The translations under genes were made by a program, and so were the position numbers. The notes under the pieces were generated by a model. The model worked only from the letters and a program-made list of their open reading frames with translations, was not told the origin of the DNA and searched no databases. A stretch of 64,000 nt of DNA from Flavobacterium sp. UBA5153 (GTDB lineage: Bacteria > Bacteroidota > Bacteroidia > Flavobacteriales > Flavobacteriaceae). Where the stretch lies: the NCBI GenBank assembly GCA_002413745.1, contig DHXP01000038.1, forward strand, positions 1 through 64,000, written 5' to 3'. Shown piece after piece: positions 9,283 to 19,085 of the stretch (the first letter of the stretch is position 1; each line of letters opens with the position of its first letter).

Positions 9283-10929
9283 ATGAATAAATTGCAGCAA
9301 TTAGATTATTTAACGATCATCATTTATATGGTGTTAATGTCTGGTATTGGTATTTTTTTAGGAAAATATATAAAAAATGTTGGGGATTACTTTAAAGGCG
9401 GAAGTGCAGTGTCCTGGGTAGCAGGCGGAATTAGTAATTTCATGACTAAGTTTAGCACTTTTGTTTTTGTTGCCTATGCTGGAATTGCCTATTCTGATGG
9501 ACTTGTTGCCATAACCGTAATGTGGTCCACTATATTCCCGTCATTGGTTGCGGTTTTTGTATATGCCAAGTTATGGAAAAGAGCAGGAATAATTAGTCCG
9601 GTTGAATTTTTAGAAACTAGATTCAATGCGCCAATCCGTCAAATTTTTTCCTGGTCTGGTGTTTTCTTGAAATTATTAGACGATATGATTAAATTGTACT
9701 CCATAGGCATATTTGTAATGGCGGCTTCTGGAATTCCTTTTAGTACCGCAGTGATTTATTGTGGTATTGTAGTGTCTATTTATACGGTAATTGGCGGTTT
9801 TTTAGCTGTTATTGTTACAGATGTCGTTCAATTTGTAATACTATTGTTTTCAACTGTTATTCTGGTACCATTGGCATATCACGCGGCTGGCGGTTTGTCC
9901 CATATGAATGCCGTTATTCCTGATCATATGAATTGGTTTAATGGAGACAGGGGGATGCCATTATATTTGTTCGTTTATTATATTACCATATTGATTAAAT
10001 ATCTGGGAAATTGGACTTTTATTCAACGTTTTTATAGTGCCAAATCAGAATCGGATGGTCGAAAAATTGGAATCTTGTCAGCAGTACTTTTTTTGATTTT
10101 CCCTGTTGTTTTCTTGTTTCCGGCTGTAGCGGCACGCGTGATACTTCCTAATTTAGAAAATCCTGAAATGGCATACGTTGCTATATGTTTAAAGTTATTG
10201 CCGCCCGGTATAATGGGATTAATGATTGCTGCCATGTTTGCCGCAACCATGTCGGTTCTTAGTGCGGAATTTAATGTTACAGCCAGTGTTTTGACAAGAG
10301 ATATTTACCAGCGTTTGTTTCGTCAAAAAGCATCTGGCTATGAAACATTGTGGGTGGCTAGATTGATGACATTGCTAGTTGGCACTATCGTTACTGTTGG
10401 CGCTTTATATGTTGAAAAATTAGGTGGCGCTTTTCAGGTCAACCAATATTTATCCGGTATTTTTTCAATTCCAATGATAATTCCAGTTATTATGGGTGTC
10501 ATTTTTTGGAAACCACAACCATGGGGGGCATTAGCTTCAATGTTTATAGGTGTTATTCTAGGTATTGTGCTAAATGGAGGAGAATACTTCAGTTGGGAAG
10601 TAGCCACCCTGATTGAAGTTGTAGTTTGTATGATTGTGTTTTTAGGTTCTGGTTTCTTTTTATCAAGTGACAACATTTATAATGATAAAGTGAAAGCTTT
10701 TTTTCTGAAATTAGCAACCCCAGCTCCTAAAGATATTGAGTCACATTCCTCTGTTGTAAACGGATTAATGAAACTATACTCAGTAGCTTTTGTAGTTACG
10801 GGCTTGATGTTTATTGTAATGGGCTTGCCATCAGTTTATAATTTGAGCGGCAGGTTAGCCATAGGGTCAGGAATTATATGTTTGATTGGGGCATTGGTTT
10901 TTTATTCAAAAAGAGATAAAAAAGCATAA
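9283..10929 (+). CDS. Sodium:solute symporter, probable uronate or sugar importer
   Basis: This 548-residue integral membrane protein belongs to the SSS family, with roughly 13-14 hydrophobic helices and the typical early segment DYFKGGSAVSWVAGGISNFMTKFS (split here: DYFKGGS near residue 36, then GGISNFM). The long C-terminal tail with extra helices is common in Bacteroidota members. It begins 9 bases after uxuA, so it is the last gene of the hexuronate operon and probably brings free glucuronate or a related uronic product into the cytosol with sodium. Specificity cannot be read directly. Confidence 0.85.
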   Translation: MNKLQQLDYLTIIIYMVLMSGIGIFLGKYIKNVGDYFKGGSAVSWVAGGISNFMTKFSTFVFVAYAGIAYSDGLVAITVMWSTIFPSLVAVFVYAKLWKRAGIISPVEFLETRFNAPIRQIFSWSGVFLKLLDDMIKLYSIGIFVMAASGIPFSTAVIYCGIVVSIYTVIGGFLAVIVTDVVQFVILLFSTVILVPLAYHAAGGLSHMNAVIPDHMNWFNGDRGMPLYLFVYYITILIKYLGNWTFIQRFYSAKSESDGRKIGILSAVLFLIFPVVFLFPAVAARVILPNLENPEMAYVAICLKLLPPGIMGLMIAAMFAATMSVLSAEFNVTASVLTRDIYQRLFRQKASGYETLWVARLMTLLVGTIVTVGALYVEKLGGAFQVNQYLSGIFSIPMIIPVIMGVIFWKPQPWGALASMFIGVILGIVLNGGEYFSWEVATLIEVVVCMIVFLGSGFFLSSDNIYNDKVKAFFLKLATPAPKDIESHSSVVNGLMKLYSVAFVVTGLMFIVMGLPSVYNLSGRLAIGSGIICLIGALVFYSKRDKKA

Positions 10930-11293
10930 TATTCATTTTAATTAAAATAGATTGTTTTAGTTAATAAAAATTTGATTAATGCACAGCTATTGAAAAAACG
11001 AGATTTTTTGAAATTATGATAATATTATTTTTTACAATTAATTATACTTTTTTGCAAGATTGGTTTTTTTCTAAACTTTTTAATTATTAAAAAACATTAC
11101 TTTTTTCAATATTTGAATAGTATTGAAAAAGTGATACATTTACATTCTATTTAAAAAAAATACTTTTAGTTTTTATTCAAAAATAATGTCAAATAGCAGA
11201 TCTGGATCTTGTTTTATTGATACTTTTAATTGAATTGGAATTAGACTATTTAAATCAGAATTATAATTTTATTTATTCAATTAGTAAAACAGA
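10930..11293 (+). promoter_or_regulatory. Leader region of the LacI-family gene
   Basis: This gene-free stretch is very AT-rich. It contains a near-perfect inverted repeat at 11099-11132 (arms ACTTTTTTCAATA and TATTGAAAAAGT), 162 bases before the regulator start, and the half-site GCACA at 10981-10985. No full copy of the TGTGC-N4-GCACA operator is present, so I see no direct evidence that the regulator controls itself. I see no small gene here. Confidence 0.4.
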
Positions 11294-12325
11294 ATGAAAA
11301 AAATAGTAACTATAAATGATATTGCTAAAATCGCGAATGTTTCAAGAGGGACTGTAGATAGAGTAGTTAATAATCGTGGATATGTAGCCGAAGATAAGCT
11401 GAAACTCATACAGAAAATTATTGAAGAATTAAACTTTGTTCCCAATACACACGGTCGAAATTTGGCCTTAAATAAAAGTTTAACCATAGCAATGGTTTTT
11501 CAGGAGCATTCAGAAGGGGATTATTGGGAGCCGTTAATTAATGCAGGCAAGGATTTTAATAAAAATTATTTGCATCTGGGGTTGAAAATTAATTTTTACT
11601 TTTTTGACTTAAAAAACTTAGCAGCATTCAATGAAATTGAAAAGGAAATATTTTCAGGTAATAATGATGCTGTAATAACTACAAAACCTCAAAATCCAAC
11701 ACTTAAAGCATTTCTAAAAAAATGTTTAAGAAATAAATTACCCTTTGTTTTAGTTGGATCTAGTGACACAAAATACGGTGCATTAAGTAACGTAGGACAA
11801 GATTCATTACAAAGCGGAAGGTTAGCAGGCAAATTAATAAATTATAGACAAGATCATAATGCAATCTATGTGATTTTTAATTTATTTAGTGAAAATAATA
11901 TCAATGACAATGTTATGAACCGGATAAAAGGATTTAAAACCTATTTTGCCGAAAATAACAAGCCTAAAATCAAGGTCGAAGTAATGGATATTAGTATAGA
12001 TGACCCATCGTTAATTGATAAAATAAAAGAAAGAATTAATACATTAGACGAGAATGACGGTATTTTTATTCCTAATTCAAAAGGGCATTTTATTTCACAA
12101 TTTGTCGATAAAGAAAAGATAAAAAGAGTCGTTGGTTTCGATTTAATAAGAGATAATATTAATTCTTTGAAGATCGGCAAAATTGATTTTCTTATTAATC
12201 AAAAACCATACGATCAAGCATATCAGGGTCTAGAAATTCTATATCGTTATTTAGGAACAAATCAAAAACCTCTAGATGTTGTTTTGATAAATGAGGAAGT
12301 TATTACGAGTGAGAGTTCTTTCTAA
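11294..12325 (+). CDS. LacI-family transcriptional regulator
   Basis: This 343-residue protein starts with a LacI helix-turn-helix at residues 6-25 (INDIAKIANVSRGTVDRVV), followed by the hinge, and a periplasmic-binding-protein-like sugar-sensing domain over about 63-335. It belongs to the subtype with an NNRGYV hinge entry and a Peripla_BP_4-like effector domain. It sits between the hexuronate operon and the xylanase unit. The palindrome TGTGC-N4-GCACA before four nearby units is its probable operator. The inducer is likely a uronic acid or oligosaccharide from the target glycan, which is inferred. Confidence 0.92.
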   Translation: MKKIVTINDIAKIANVSRGTVDRVVNNRGYVAEDKLKLIQKIIEELNFVPNTHGRNLALNKSLTIAMVFQEHSEGDYWEPLINAGKDFNKNYLHLGLKINFYFFDLKNLAAFNEIEKEIFSGNNDAVITTKPQNPTLKAFLKKCLRNKLPFVLVGSSDTKYGALSNVGQDSLQSGRLAGKLINYRQDHNAIYVIFNLFSENNINDNVMNRIKGFKTYFAENNKPKIKVEVMDISIDDPSLIDKIKERINTLDENDGIFIPNSKGHFISQFVDKEKIKRVVGFDLIRDNINSLKIGKIDFLINQKPYDQAYQGLEILYRYLGTNQKPLDVVLINEEVITSESSF

Positions 12326-12376
12326 TCCTAAATAGAGAAATTTATAATTTCGTTTTTTTTAATTAAGAATTAATTA

Positions 12377-12390
12377 TGTGCCGGAGCACA
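12377..12390. promoter_or_regulatory. Palindromic operator 2, upstream of the GH-A/GH10 unit
   Basis: TGTGCCGGAGCACA has the same arms as the sites at 139, 15890 and 34956, with spacer CGGA. It ends 58 bases before the start codon at 12449. A -7-like TAATTTCG, one mismatch from consensus, is 24 bases upstream at 12345-12352. Confidence 0.75.
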
Positions 12391-12448
12391 GTTCGTAAAT
12401 AATTTTTTCAATTCAATTTTTTTATAAAAATTCTAAATAGAACTAAAT

Positions 12449-13987
12449 ATGAAAAATACTTTTTTTAAATCAGTTTTAGGATACGATAGATTAATCAATT
12501 TAATTCTTTTATTAAGTTTGTTTTTATTTGCAGAGTATTCAATAGCTCAAAAAATAGACACATCTATAGACAGAGTAAAGACGGAGGTAAAAGTAAATCT
12601 ACCTCTTATAGGTTCAGTAAAATATAGAAATGCCAGCGAAATCGAGTCATCAAACTGGATTATCGGTTGCGAAGGACTTGATCGTGATATTACGAATTAT
12701 GATCAATACAAAGACTATCTTAATCCATTAGGTATAAAGGTATTGCGAATGCAAGCAGGATGGGCAAAAACTGAAAAAATAAAAGGGGTTTATGATTGGG
12801 TATGGTTGGATTATATCATTAATGACGCAACTAGCAAAGGATTAAAGGTATGGTTGCAAACTTCTTATGGTAATACTTTGTATCCTGGTGGTGGTGGTGC
12901 TAGTTTAGGAGCGGGAATCCCAAAATCCAAAGAAGCATTAATAGCATATCATAAATGGGTTGCCGCTTTAGTTATTCGGTATAAAGATAAAATTTCTGAT
13001 TGGGAGGTTTGGAATGAACCTAATTTTGGAGATAATTCAGAAAACACTCCCGAATTAATGGCTGAATTTAATATTAAGACCGCAGAAATAATAAAAAAGA
13101 ATCAACCCAATGCCCGAATTTCAGGATTAGCATTAGGGCATTTTAATTATAATTTTGCTGATAGTTTTCTTAAATATATTTCAAAAAAAAGGAAAATGAA
13201 ATTATTTGACAATATGACTTACCACGATTATGTTTATAATCCAGATTCGAATAATCTTACAATTTTTGAATTGAAAGAATTATTGAAAAAATATGGTCCA
13301 AATGTAAAATTACGTCAAGGTGAAAATGGTGCACCTTCATCTAGTGGAGCAGGAAGAGGTGCTTTATGGGATTATGATTGGACTGAATTGTCTCAGGCAA
13401 AATGGGACTTACGTCGAATGCTAGGCAATTTGGGGAATGATGTAGAATGTTCCATTTTTGGTATTATCGACCTAGCTTATACAAGTGGGCCAATCAATAA
13501 ATTGAATCCAAAAGGACTTATTAAAGCTGATGAAACAAAAAAAGTTTTAGGGCCAAAAATGGCTTATTATGGTATTCAAAACCTAACTTCCATTTTTGAT
13601 AATTCGTTACAGCGATTAAATGGTTTGACTCAAACGTATAATATTGAGGGTGTAGGATTAAATGAAAATCGCTACAAAATTTCTACTGATAGAGGCGTCA
13701 GTGTTTATGGTTATGAGCATAAGATTACAAAAAAACAGGTGTATACCATTTGGATGAATGAAAGTATTCCGTTTAATACTAATGATATAAAAGAGATCAC
13801 TTTTTCGTTTACAAATACCAATATCGAAAACCCTGTTTATGTTGATTTATTAACAGGTAAAGTGTATGAGATCCCTACAAAACAATGGAGTAAAAAAGAG
13901 AGTACTTTTACTTTTAAAAATATACCAATTTATGATTCTCCTATTCTTATTACTGATAAAAGTCTAATAAAATTAATAGGCCTTTAA
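12449..13987 (+). CDS. Secreted clan GH-A glycoside hydrolase, GH39-like
   Basis: This 512-residue protein has an N-terminal signal or anchor segment (residues about 12-34, ending AQ) and a (beta/alpha)8 hydrolase domain. The acid/base is predicted as Glu190 in WEVWNEPN, and the nucleophile as Glu292 in LRQGENGAPS. GWAKTEKIKGVYDW near residue 103 resembles the substrate-side strand of GH39 beta-xylosidases and iduronidases. A C-terminal beta-sandwich of about 110 residues follows. It is 39 bases before a GH10 xylanase gene and shares operator 2. Assignment to clan GH-A is firm; the exact family (GH39, GH5 or GH30) is not settled by eye. Confidence 0.75.
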   Translation: MKNTFFKSVLGYDRLINLILLLSLFLFAEYSIAQKIDTSIDRVKTEVKVNLPLIGSVKYRNASEIESSNWIIGCEGLDRDITNYDQYKDYLNPLGIKVLRMQAGWAKTEKIKGVYDWVWLDYIINDATSKGLKVWLQTSYGNTLYPGGGGASLGAGIPKSKEALIAYHKWVAALVIRYKDKISDWEVWNEPNFGDNSENTPELMAEFNIKTAEIIKKNQPNARISGLALGHFNYNFADSFLKYISKKRKMKLFDNMTYHDYVYNPDSNNLTIFELKELLKKYGPNVKLRQGENGAPSSSGAGRGALWDYDWTELSQAKWDLRRMLGNLGNDVECSIFGIIDLAYTSGPINKLNPKGLIKADETKKVLGPKMAYYGIQNLTSIFDNSLQRLNGLTQTYNIEGVGLNENRYKISTDRGVSVYGYEHKITKKQVYTIWMNESIPFNTNDIKEITFSFTNTNIENPVYVDLLTGKVYEIPTKQWSKKESTFTFKNIPIYDSPILITDKSLIKLIGL

Positions 13988-14026
13988 CTAATACTCGTCT
14001 TAAAAAAAACTTATAAAAAATCTAAA

Positions 14027-15838
14027 ATGAAATTCAATACTTTAATTTGCATTGCATTATTTGTATGTGTTGCAAATGTTTTCGCTCAAAACAACACTAA
14101 TTTACCTGCTGAATTACAAACTTTAAATCCCATAAATTGCTTTTCAAATAATTCTATAAAGGAATATACAGCAAGAGACATTTCAAATGGAATTAAACCA
14201 GCCATTTTTGAAAATAATTTAAATAAAACAGGAGAATCAGCGGTAAATGTTGAAGTCTTTTCGATAGCAAAATCTCATTATGATGTTGCGACATCTTGGA
14301 AAACAACAAAGAATATAAAAAAAGGAGACGTAATTTTAGCTAGAGTTTCACTTCGTGCCCTTTATGCAAAGCAAGAATCAGGAGAAGCAGTTGTGTATTT
14401 TTATGTGCAAAGAGAAAAATCGAGTGCTGACAAAAGCATCATTATTCAACTTGGGGCAGGTCCAGAAGGAAAAACCTATGATTTGCCCTTTATTGCATTA
14501 GAAGATATGCCTGCAGGTGAGGAACAAATTTCAATTTCATACGGCGCATTGCAACAAAAAGTAGAAGTTTCTTCTATACAAGTGTTTAACTTCGAAAATA
14601 AAATAAAATTAGACAAGTTACCGACCACTCGTTTTACCTATAACGGAAGAGAAAATAATGCCGCTTGGCGAAATGAGGCACTTCAACGTATAGAAGAAAT
14701 TCGTACTGCACCTATAGAAATTAAAATAGTAGATCGTAATAAAAGACCAATTTTGGGTGCCAAAGTTGAAGTAAAAATGCTGCAATCCGATTTTATTTGG
14801 GGAACCGCTGTGAATGAAGCTATATTGGCAAACGACTTACCAGATACTCCAAAATACAAAAAGGTGCTTCAAGAGTTTTATAACACAATCGTAATTGAAA
14901 ATGGCTTTAAAGGAGGTTCTTGGAAAATTGACCCTAAACGTCAAGAGGAAACTATTAAAGCATTTGAATGGGGTGAAAAAAATGGTTTTCGTCAGCGTGG
15001 TCATAATTTAGTTTGGCCAGCTTGGAAATTTAATCCCAAATCTACTAAAGAACTAGCTTTAAAGAATCCAGTTGCTTTTGAAAAATTTATTGAAGATGAA
15101 ATTAGAGATAAAGCCTCATTTTTAAAAGACAGGGTTATTGCTTGGGATGTCGTAAATGAGTTATTGCATGAAAAAGACTATTTTCTTTATTTACCAAAAG
15201 ATATAGTTGTAAAATGGTTTCAAATTGCCAAAGAGGTTGATCCCAATGCTGCAATGTTCATAAATGAATATGGAATGTTAAATAGTATTTCGAGTACAAA
15301 AATGATAAATGAATATCTTCAAGTTATTGCAGAATTGAAGTCCAAAGGAGCTCCAATTGACGGTATCGGCATTCAAGGGCACGTTGGACGCCAACCTAGG
15401 GATCCAGCACAGGTTATTTCAGACCTGGAACTATTTAGACCTATGGGTATTCCAGTTCAAATCACTGAATTTGACATCAATATGAAAGATGAAGAATTGC
15501 AGGCCGATTATACTAGAGATTTTCTAATTGCGTGTTACAGTTCTCCCATAGTCACTGGATTTACCATGTGGGGATTTTGGGAATCCAAACATTGGAAAAA
15601 AGATGCAGCAATGTTCAGAAGTGATTGGTCTGAGAAGCCAAATGCAACAGTTTGGAGAGATTTAGTCACTCAACAATGGAAAACAAGTTTTAGACAAGAT
15701 TCCAACAAAGAAGGTTTAGTGAAATCTAAAGGTCATTTAGGAAGTTACGAAATGACCATTACTAAAGGTAATTTGATAAAAAAAATCAATTTTAGTGTTG
15801 CTAAAAATAATAAGCCTTTGGAAGTGATTTTGCAATAG
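14027..15838 (+). CDS. GH10 endo-beta-1,4-xylanase with N-terminal beta-sandwich
   Basis: This 603-residue secreted enzyme should cleave beta-1,4-xylan or the xylan part of a mixed glycan. A signal peptide (ending VFAQ) is followed by a carbohydrate-binding-like beta-sandwich to about residue 200. A linker strand domain (EIKIVDRNKRPILGAKVEV) leads into the GH10 barrel, the arrangement seen in plant-type GH10 enzymes. The acid/base is Glu378 (DVVNELLHE) and the nucleophile is Glu481 (ITEFDIN). GHNLVWPAW is present near residue 325. It is translated 39 bases after the GH-A gene and probably co-transcribed. Confidence 0.93.
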   Translation: MKFNTLICIALFVCVANVFAQNNTNLPAELQTLNPINCFSNNSIKEYTARDISNGIKPAIFENNLNKTGESAVNVEVFSIAKSHYDVATSWKTTKNIKKGDVILARVSLRALYAKQESGEAVVYFYVQREKSSADKSIIIQLGAGPEGKTYDLPFIALEDMPAGEEQISISYGALQQKVEVSSIQVFNFENKIKLDKLPTTRFTYNGRENNAAWRNEALQRIEEIRTAPIEIKIVDRNKRPILGAKVEVKMLQSDFIWGTAVNEAILANDLPDTPKYKKVLQEFYNTIVIENGFKGGSWKIDPKRQEETIKAFEWGEKNGFRQRGHNLVWPAWKFNPKSTKELALKNPVAFEKFIEDEIRDKASFLKDRVIAWDVVNELLHEKDYFLYLPKDIVVKWFQIAKEVDPNAAMFINEYGMLNSISSTKMINEYLQVIAELKSKGAPIDGIGIQGHVGRQPRDPAQVISDLELFRPMGIPVQITEFDINMKDEELQADYTRDFLIACYSSPIVTGFTMWGFWESKHWKKDAAMFRSDWSEKPNATVWRDLVTQQWKTSFRQDSNKEGLVKSKGHLGSYEMTITKGNLIKKINFSVAKNNKPLEVILQ

Positions 15839-15887
15839 CCGCATATTTAAGTAAATCTATTTGCTACTGTTTAATTTATTTCTTAAT

Positions 15888-15905
15888 ATTGTGCACGGGC
15901 ACAAT
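15888..15905. promoter_or_regulatory. Palindromic operator 3, upstream of the mini-gene and GH38 unit
   Basis: ATTGTGCACGGGCACAAT is an inverted repeat with 7-base arms. Its core TGTGC-N4-GCACA (15890-15903) matches the other operators. It ends 65 bases before the ATG at 15969. The spacer is ACGG. Confidence 0.75.
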
Positions 15906-15968
15906 GTTAAGAAATACAAAAATTTGTATTTACTTATTGTTAACGGATTAATTTAAAAAAATAAAAAA

Positions 15969-16208
15969 ATGAAAAGAATAATGTTCATTATAATTACTCT
16001 TATTTCAGTTTTTGCAATTAGTTATAGTAGTGATACTATTACCATTACTGCAGATCCTAAATTCAAAAACCCTGCTTCGAAAGATTTTAGCATAGGTATT
16101 GGATCACCCGCAATCGATAAAGCACTGGGAACTCCGTTGTCGACAAAAGACTTCACTGATTTTACAAGAGATTCTAAACCAGATATTGGAGCAATTGAAT
16201 ACAAGTAA
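15969..16208 (+). pseudogene. Mini-gene: signal peptide joined to the C-terminal tip of a parallel beta-helix protein
   Basis: This 79-residue frame has a good signal peptide (residues 1-20). It then runs straight into ITADPKFKNPASKDFSIGIG, GSPAIDKA and SKPDIGAIEYK. The last part is the stereotyped end of right-handed beta-helix proteins (PL6/PL1-like lyases and similar). The body of such a protein, several hundred residues, is missing. An in-frame internal deletion of a secreted lyase explains this best. The gene keeps operator 3 and is followed by a terminator. A genuine small secreted protein cannot be excluded. Confidence 0.65.
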
Positions 16209-16259
16209 ATTAGTTTTTTAGGTGAAAATTCAGGGATAAATTTATTTGATCAAATATAG

Positions 16260-16291
16260 AAAAGGCTGGGTTTTATCATAACTAGCCTTTT
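16260..16291 (+). terminator. Rho-independent terminator after the mini-gene
   Basis: The arms AAAAGGCT and AGCCTTTT are separated by 16 bases, 51 bases after the mini-gene stop. The T run is part of the second arm. It would separate the operator-3 transcript from the GH38 gene, at least partly. Confidence 0.6.
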
Positions 16292-16345
16292 GTATTAAAA
16301 ATTATTTGTGTTTACAACAATCTTAATAATAAAACAACATTGACA

Positions 16346-18952
16346 ATGCCAAGTAAATTAATATTATATTTTCTTTTGGTAATAATAATGCCTGGTGAAT
16401 TATTTGCACAGCAAAAACGACTCTATATAGCCAATGATGATCATACCGATTATATGTGGACGGCCAATGAAGCAAAATATGATTCTGCTTTTGTAAAGAT
16501 GTTGGATTATTCATTATTGCAGATTGATTCAACCAAAAACTTCCCATCGAACTTTCAAGCAAGATTTAATTGTGATGGGAGTTTATGGTTAAAAAAATAC
16601 CAAAAGTATCGTTCAGATAAACAATTTAATAGACTTATTGCTGCCATTAAATCTGGACATATCAGTAGTCCGCTTAATATGCTGGTAAACTGTTATGGAG
16701 CGCAGCCCACAGAAGCAGTTATTCGCGGAATGTATTATGCAGGGCAGCTTGAGCGACAATACAATTTACGTTTTACTATGGCCGGTGCGATGGAAAATAA
16801 TACGTTGCCATTAGGATTAGCCTCGCTTTGGGCAGGTTCAGGAGCAAAGTATAGTTGGAAAGGCATTGGAGGCTATGGCAGTCAATTGAGTTATGAAATT
16901 AGAGAAAAACGTCCCCATCAAATGTATAGATACAATGGTTTAGATGGAAATGGAGTATTGATGAAATGGTACAACTATAATGAAAAAACAACAGCTCCAT
17001 TGGGAAGTTATGCGGAATGCAGGCTGAATGTAAAGTACAAAAAATTGGATGATGATTTTAAACATATTGTCAACGCATTAGATAAATATTGTGATACCAT
17101 CTCTCCTAATTCAACCTATCCATATAATATTGCAGGCGCATTTGGTTTTGGTCACGATGATTTAGATACTTATGTTTCAAACGCTTATATCAATGCAGCG
17201 AAAAAAGGAACTAACAATGAAAGATCCGTAAGAGTTAGTAATGAAGAAGATTTTTTTATAGATTTTGAAAAGTATTATCCGAAAGTACCAGCACAATCGG
17301 TCAGCTTCGGTAACGAATGGGATTTATTGCCAGCATCAATGAACGAAACTACAGCCAGAATGCGCCGCGCAACTGAGAAAATGCGTTCAGCCGAAGCATT
17401 GGCAACATTAGTTTCCTTGAAAGATAAAAACTTTATGAAAGAAACCCAAAATGCCCGTGACAAAGCTTGGGAATCTTATGGGATGTATTGGGAACACAAT
17501 TGGACAGCAGACGGACCAGTATCTAGAAAAGCAAGAGCAGATTGGCAAATTAAAACCCAGGAAAACTTAACAGCTTATGTTGATACTTTGCTTAACCTTT
17601 CCATAAAAAAAATGGGCAGCCATATAAAAGTCGATGGTGATCCAAGTTTTTTTGTTTTTAACCCCTTAAGCTGGATCAGGAATGATATTGCAGATTTAGA
17701 ATATAACGGAGCATATCCCGTAAAAGTAATAGATAAAGTATCAGGTAAAGAAGTAACTAGTCAGCTAATCACCAAAAGCGGAAAACAATTTTTGAGAATT
17801 TTTGCCCCAAATATTCCTTCTGTAGGATATAAAGTTTTTCTAATAAAAAAGGGTTTTCCAAAAGTAAAACCAATAGCTGCAACCGTTCAAAATGAATATA
17901 TCAGCAATGATTTTTATAGATTACGTTTCAGTAAATCTGGTGTGATTACAGAGATTACAGATAAACTTGCGAACCGACAATTGATCAAGATTACAGACAG
18001 AAAAGATGCCAATGATTTAGGGGCAAACGATGTAAATGACGGAGAGGAAATAACTGTTGAAAATGCTGGGCCAGTCTCAGTTACTCTAAAAGCTGTTTCA
18101 TCAAACCCAGTTTTGCATACGACCCGAATTACTTTATATGCTGATAGTCCACGAATTGATATTGAAGATAATATTCAACAAAATTTTGGTGATGTAAAAA
18201 CTTGGTCTTTTTCTTTTGATCTGAATGATCCAACCACTCGTCACGAAGAGTTGGGTGCTATACTTACAGATAAATTAGAAAAAAATGGCGGACATTATGC
18301 CAATAGCATCGCTCGCTACGATTGGCAAACTTTTAATCATTTTGCAAATCTAAGTGAGAAAAATTATGGAATTACATTGTCTAATTTAGATTGTAGTTTC
18401 TTTAAATTAGGGAATAGTACCATAAACTCTCTAGATGAAAGATCATCACAAATTAACGCTTTAGCTGGAGGAAATGTCGATAAAAAAGTAGAAGACGTGG
18501 GAATACTTGGGATTTTAAATCAAAATGGAAATAAAGATTTTCTCTATCACTTTGCAATTTCAACTAATAAAGTGAATTTTGATCCAACAACTTCGATGAA
18601 GTTTTCTTTGGAACATCAAAATCCATTGGTAACAGGAATGATAACTGGTGGAGAAAATGATGTAAAATTGAATACTTTTTCATTATTAGTCTCAAATAAT
18701 CCCAATATCTTGCTTTGGAGTGTCAAACCTTCTGAGGAAGGAATAGAAAATGGGATAATTACTAGATTTTGGAATTTTTCTAATATATCTGTTCAACCTA
18801 AAATACAATTTAATGCACAATTGAAGTCAGCATTTCAAACCTCACATATTGAAACAAACAAAAAGGAAATTGAAGTAGCAAAAAGCGAAATTCAATTTGG
18901 CTTTAAACCGTTTCAAATACTAACATTTAGAGCGGTTTTAGAAAATAAATAA
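16346..18952 (+). CDS. Secreted GH38-like alpha-mannosidase
   Basis: A longer frame opens with TTG at 16340, but ATG at 16346 gives a clean signal peptide (MPSKLILYFLLVIIMPG, ending LFAQQ). The 868-residue protein has a GH38-type N-terminal barrel: NDDHTDYMW near residue 31, FGHDDLDTYVSNAY near 273 and SFGNEWDLLPASMNET. This is followed by an alpha-helical bundle and the long C-terminal beta domains typical of family 38. It would act in the periplasm on alpha-mannosyl residues. It heads a run of exo-enzymes including two GH92 genes. Some relatives are annotated only as a domain of unknown function, so activity is inferred. Confidence 0.75.
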   Translation: MPSKLILYFLLVIIMPGELFAQQKRLYIANDDHTDYMWTANEAKYDSAFVKMLDYSLLQIDSTKNFPSNFQARFNCDGSLWLKKYQKYRSDKQFNRLIAAIKSGHISSPLNMLVNCYGAQPTEAVIRGMYYAGQLERQYNLRFTMAGAMENNTLPLGLASLWAGSGAKYSWKGIGGYGSQLSYEIREKRPHQMYRYNGLDGNGVLMKWYNYNEKTTAPLGSYAECRLNVKYKKLDDDFKHIVNALDKYCDTISPNSTYPYNIAGAFGFGHDDLDTYVSNAYINAAKKGTNNERSVRVSNEEDFFIDFEKYYPKVPAQSVSFGNEWDLLPASMNETTARMRRATEKMRSAEALATLVSLKDKNFMKETQNARDKAWESYGMYWEHNWTADGPVSRKARADWQIKTQENLTAYVDTLLNLSIKKMGSHIKVDGDPSFFVFNPLSWIRNDIADLEYNGAYPVKVIDKVSGKEVTSQLITKSGKQFLRIFAPNIPSVGYKVFLIKKGFPKVKPIAATVQNEYISNDFYRLRFSKSGVITEITDKLANRQLIKITDRKDANDLGANDVNDGEEITVENAGPVSVTLKAVSSNPVLHTTRITLYADSPRIDIEDNIQQNFGDVKTWSFSFDLNDPTTRHEELGAILTDKLEKNGGHYANSIARYDWQTFNHFANLSEKNYGITLSNLDCSFFKLGNSTINSLDERSSQINALAGGNVDKKVEDVGILGILNQNGNKDFLYHFAISTNKVNFDPTTSMKFSLEHQNPLVTGMITGGENDVKLNTFSLLVSNNPNILLWSVKPSEEGIENGIITRFWNFSNISVQPKIQFNAQLKSAFQTSHIETNKKEIEVAKSEIQFGFKPFQILTFRAVLENK

Positions 18953-19085
18953 ACAAATTTTTTAAATATGTTTTTTGATAAGGTGTTTCTAAAGAAGTTG
19001 AACTTTAGCAGTAAATATCTTATTATTTATTTTTGGAATCTACTATTTGTTACAATGATATTTTTAACTAATTGAATTATTGATT

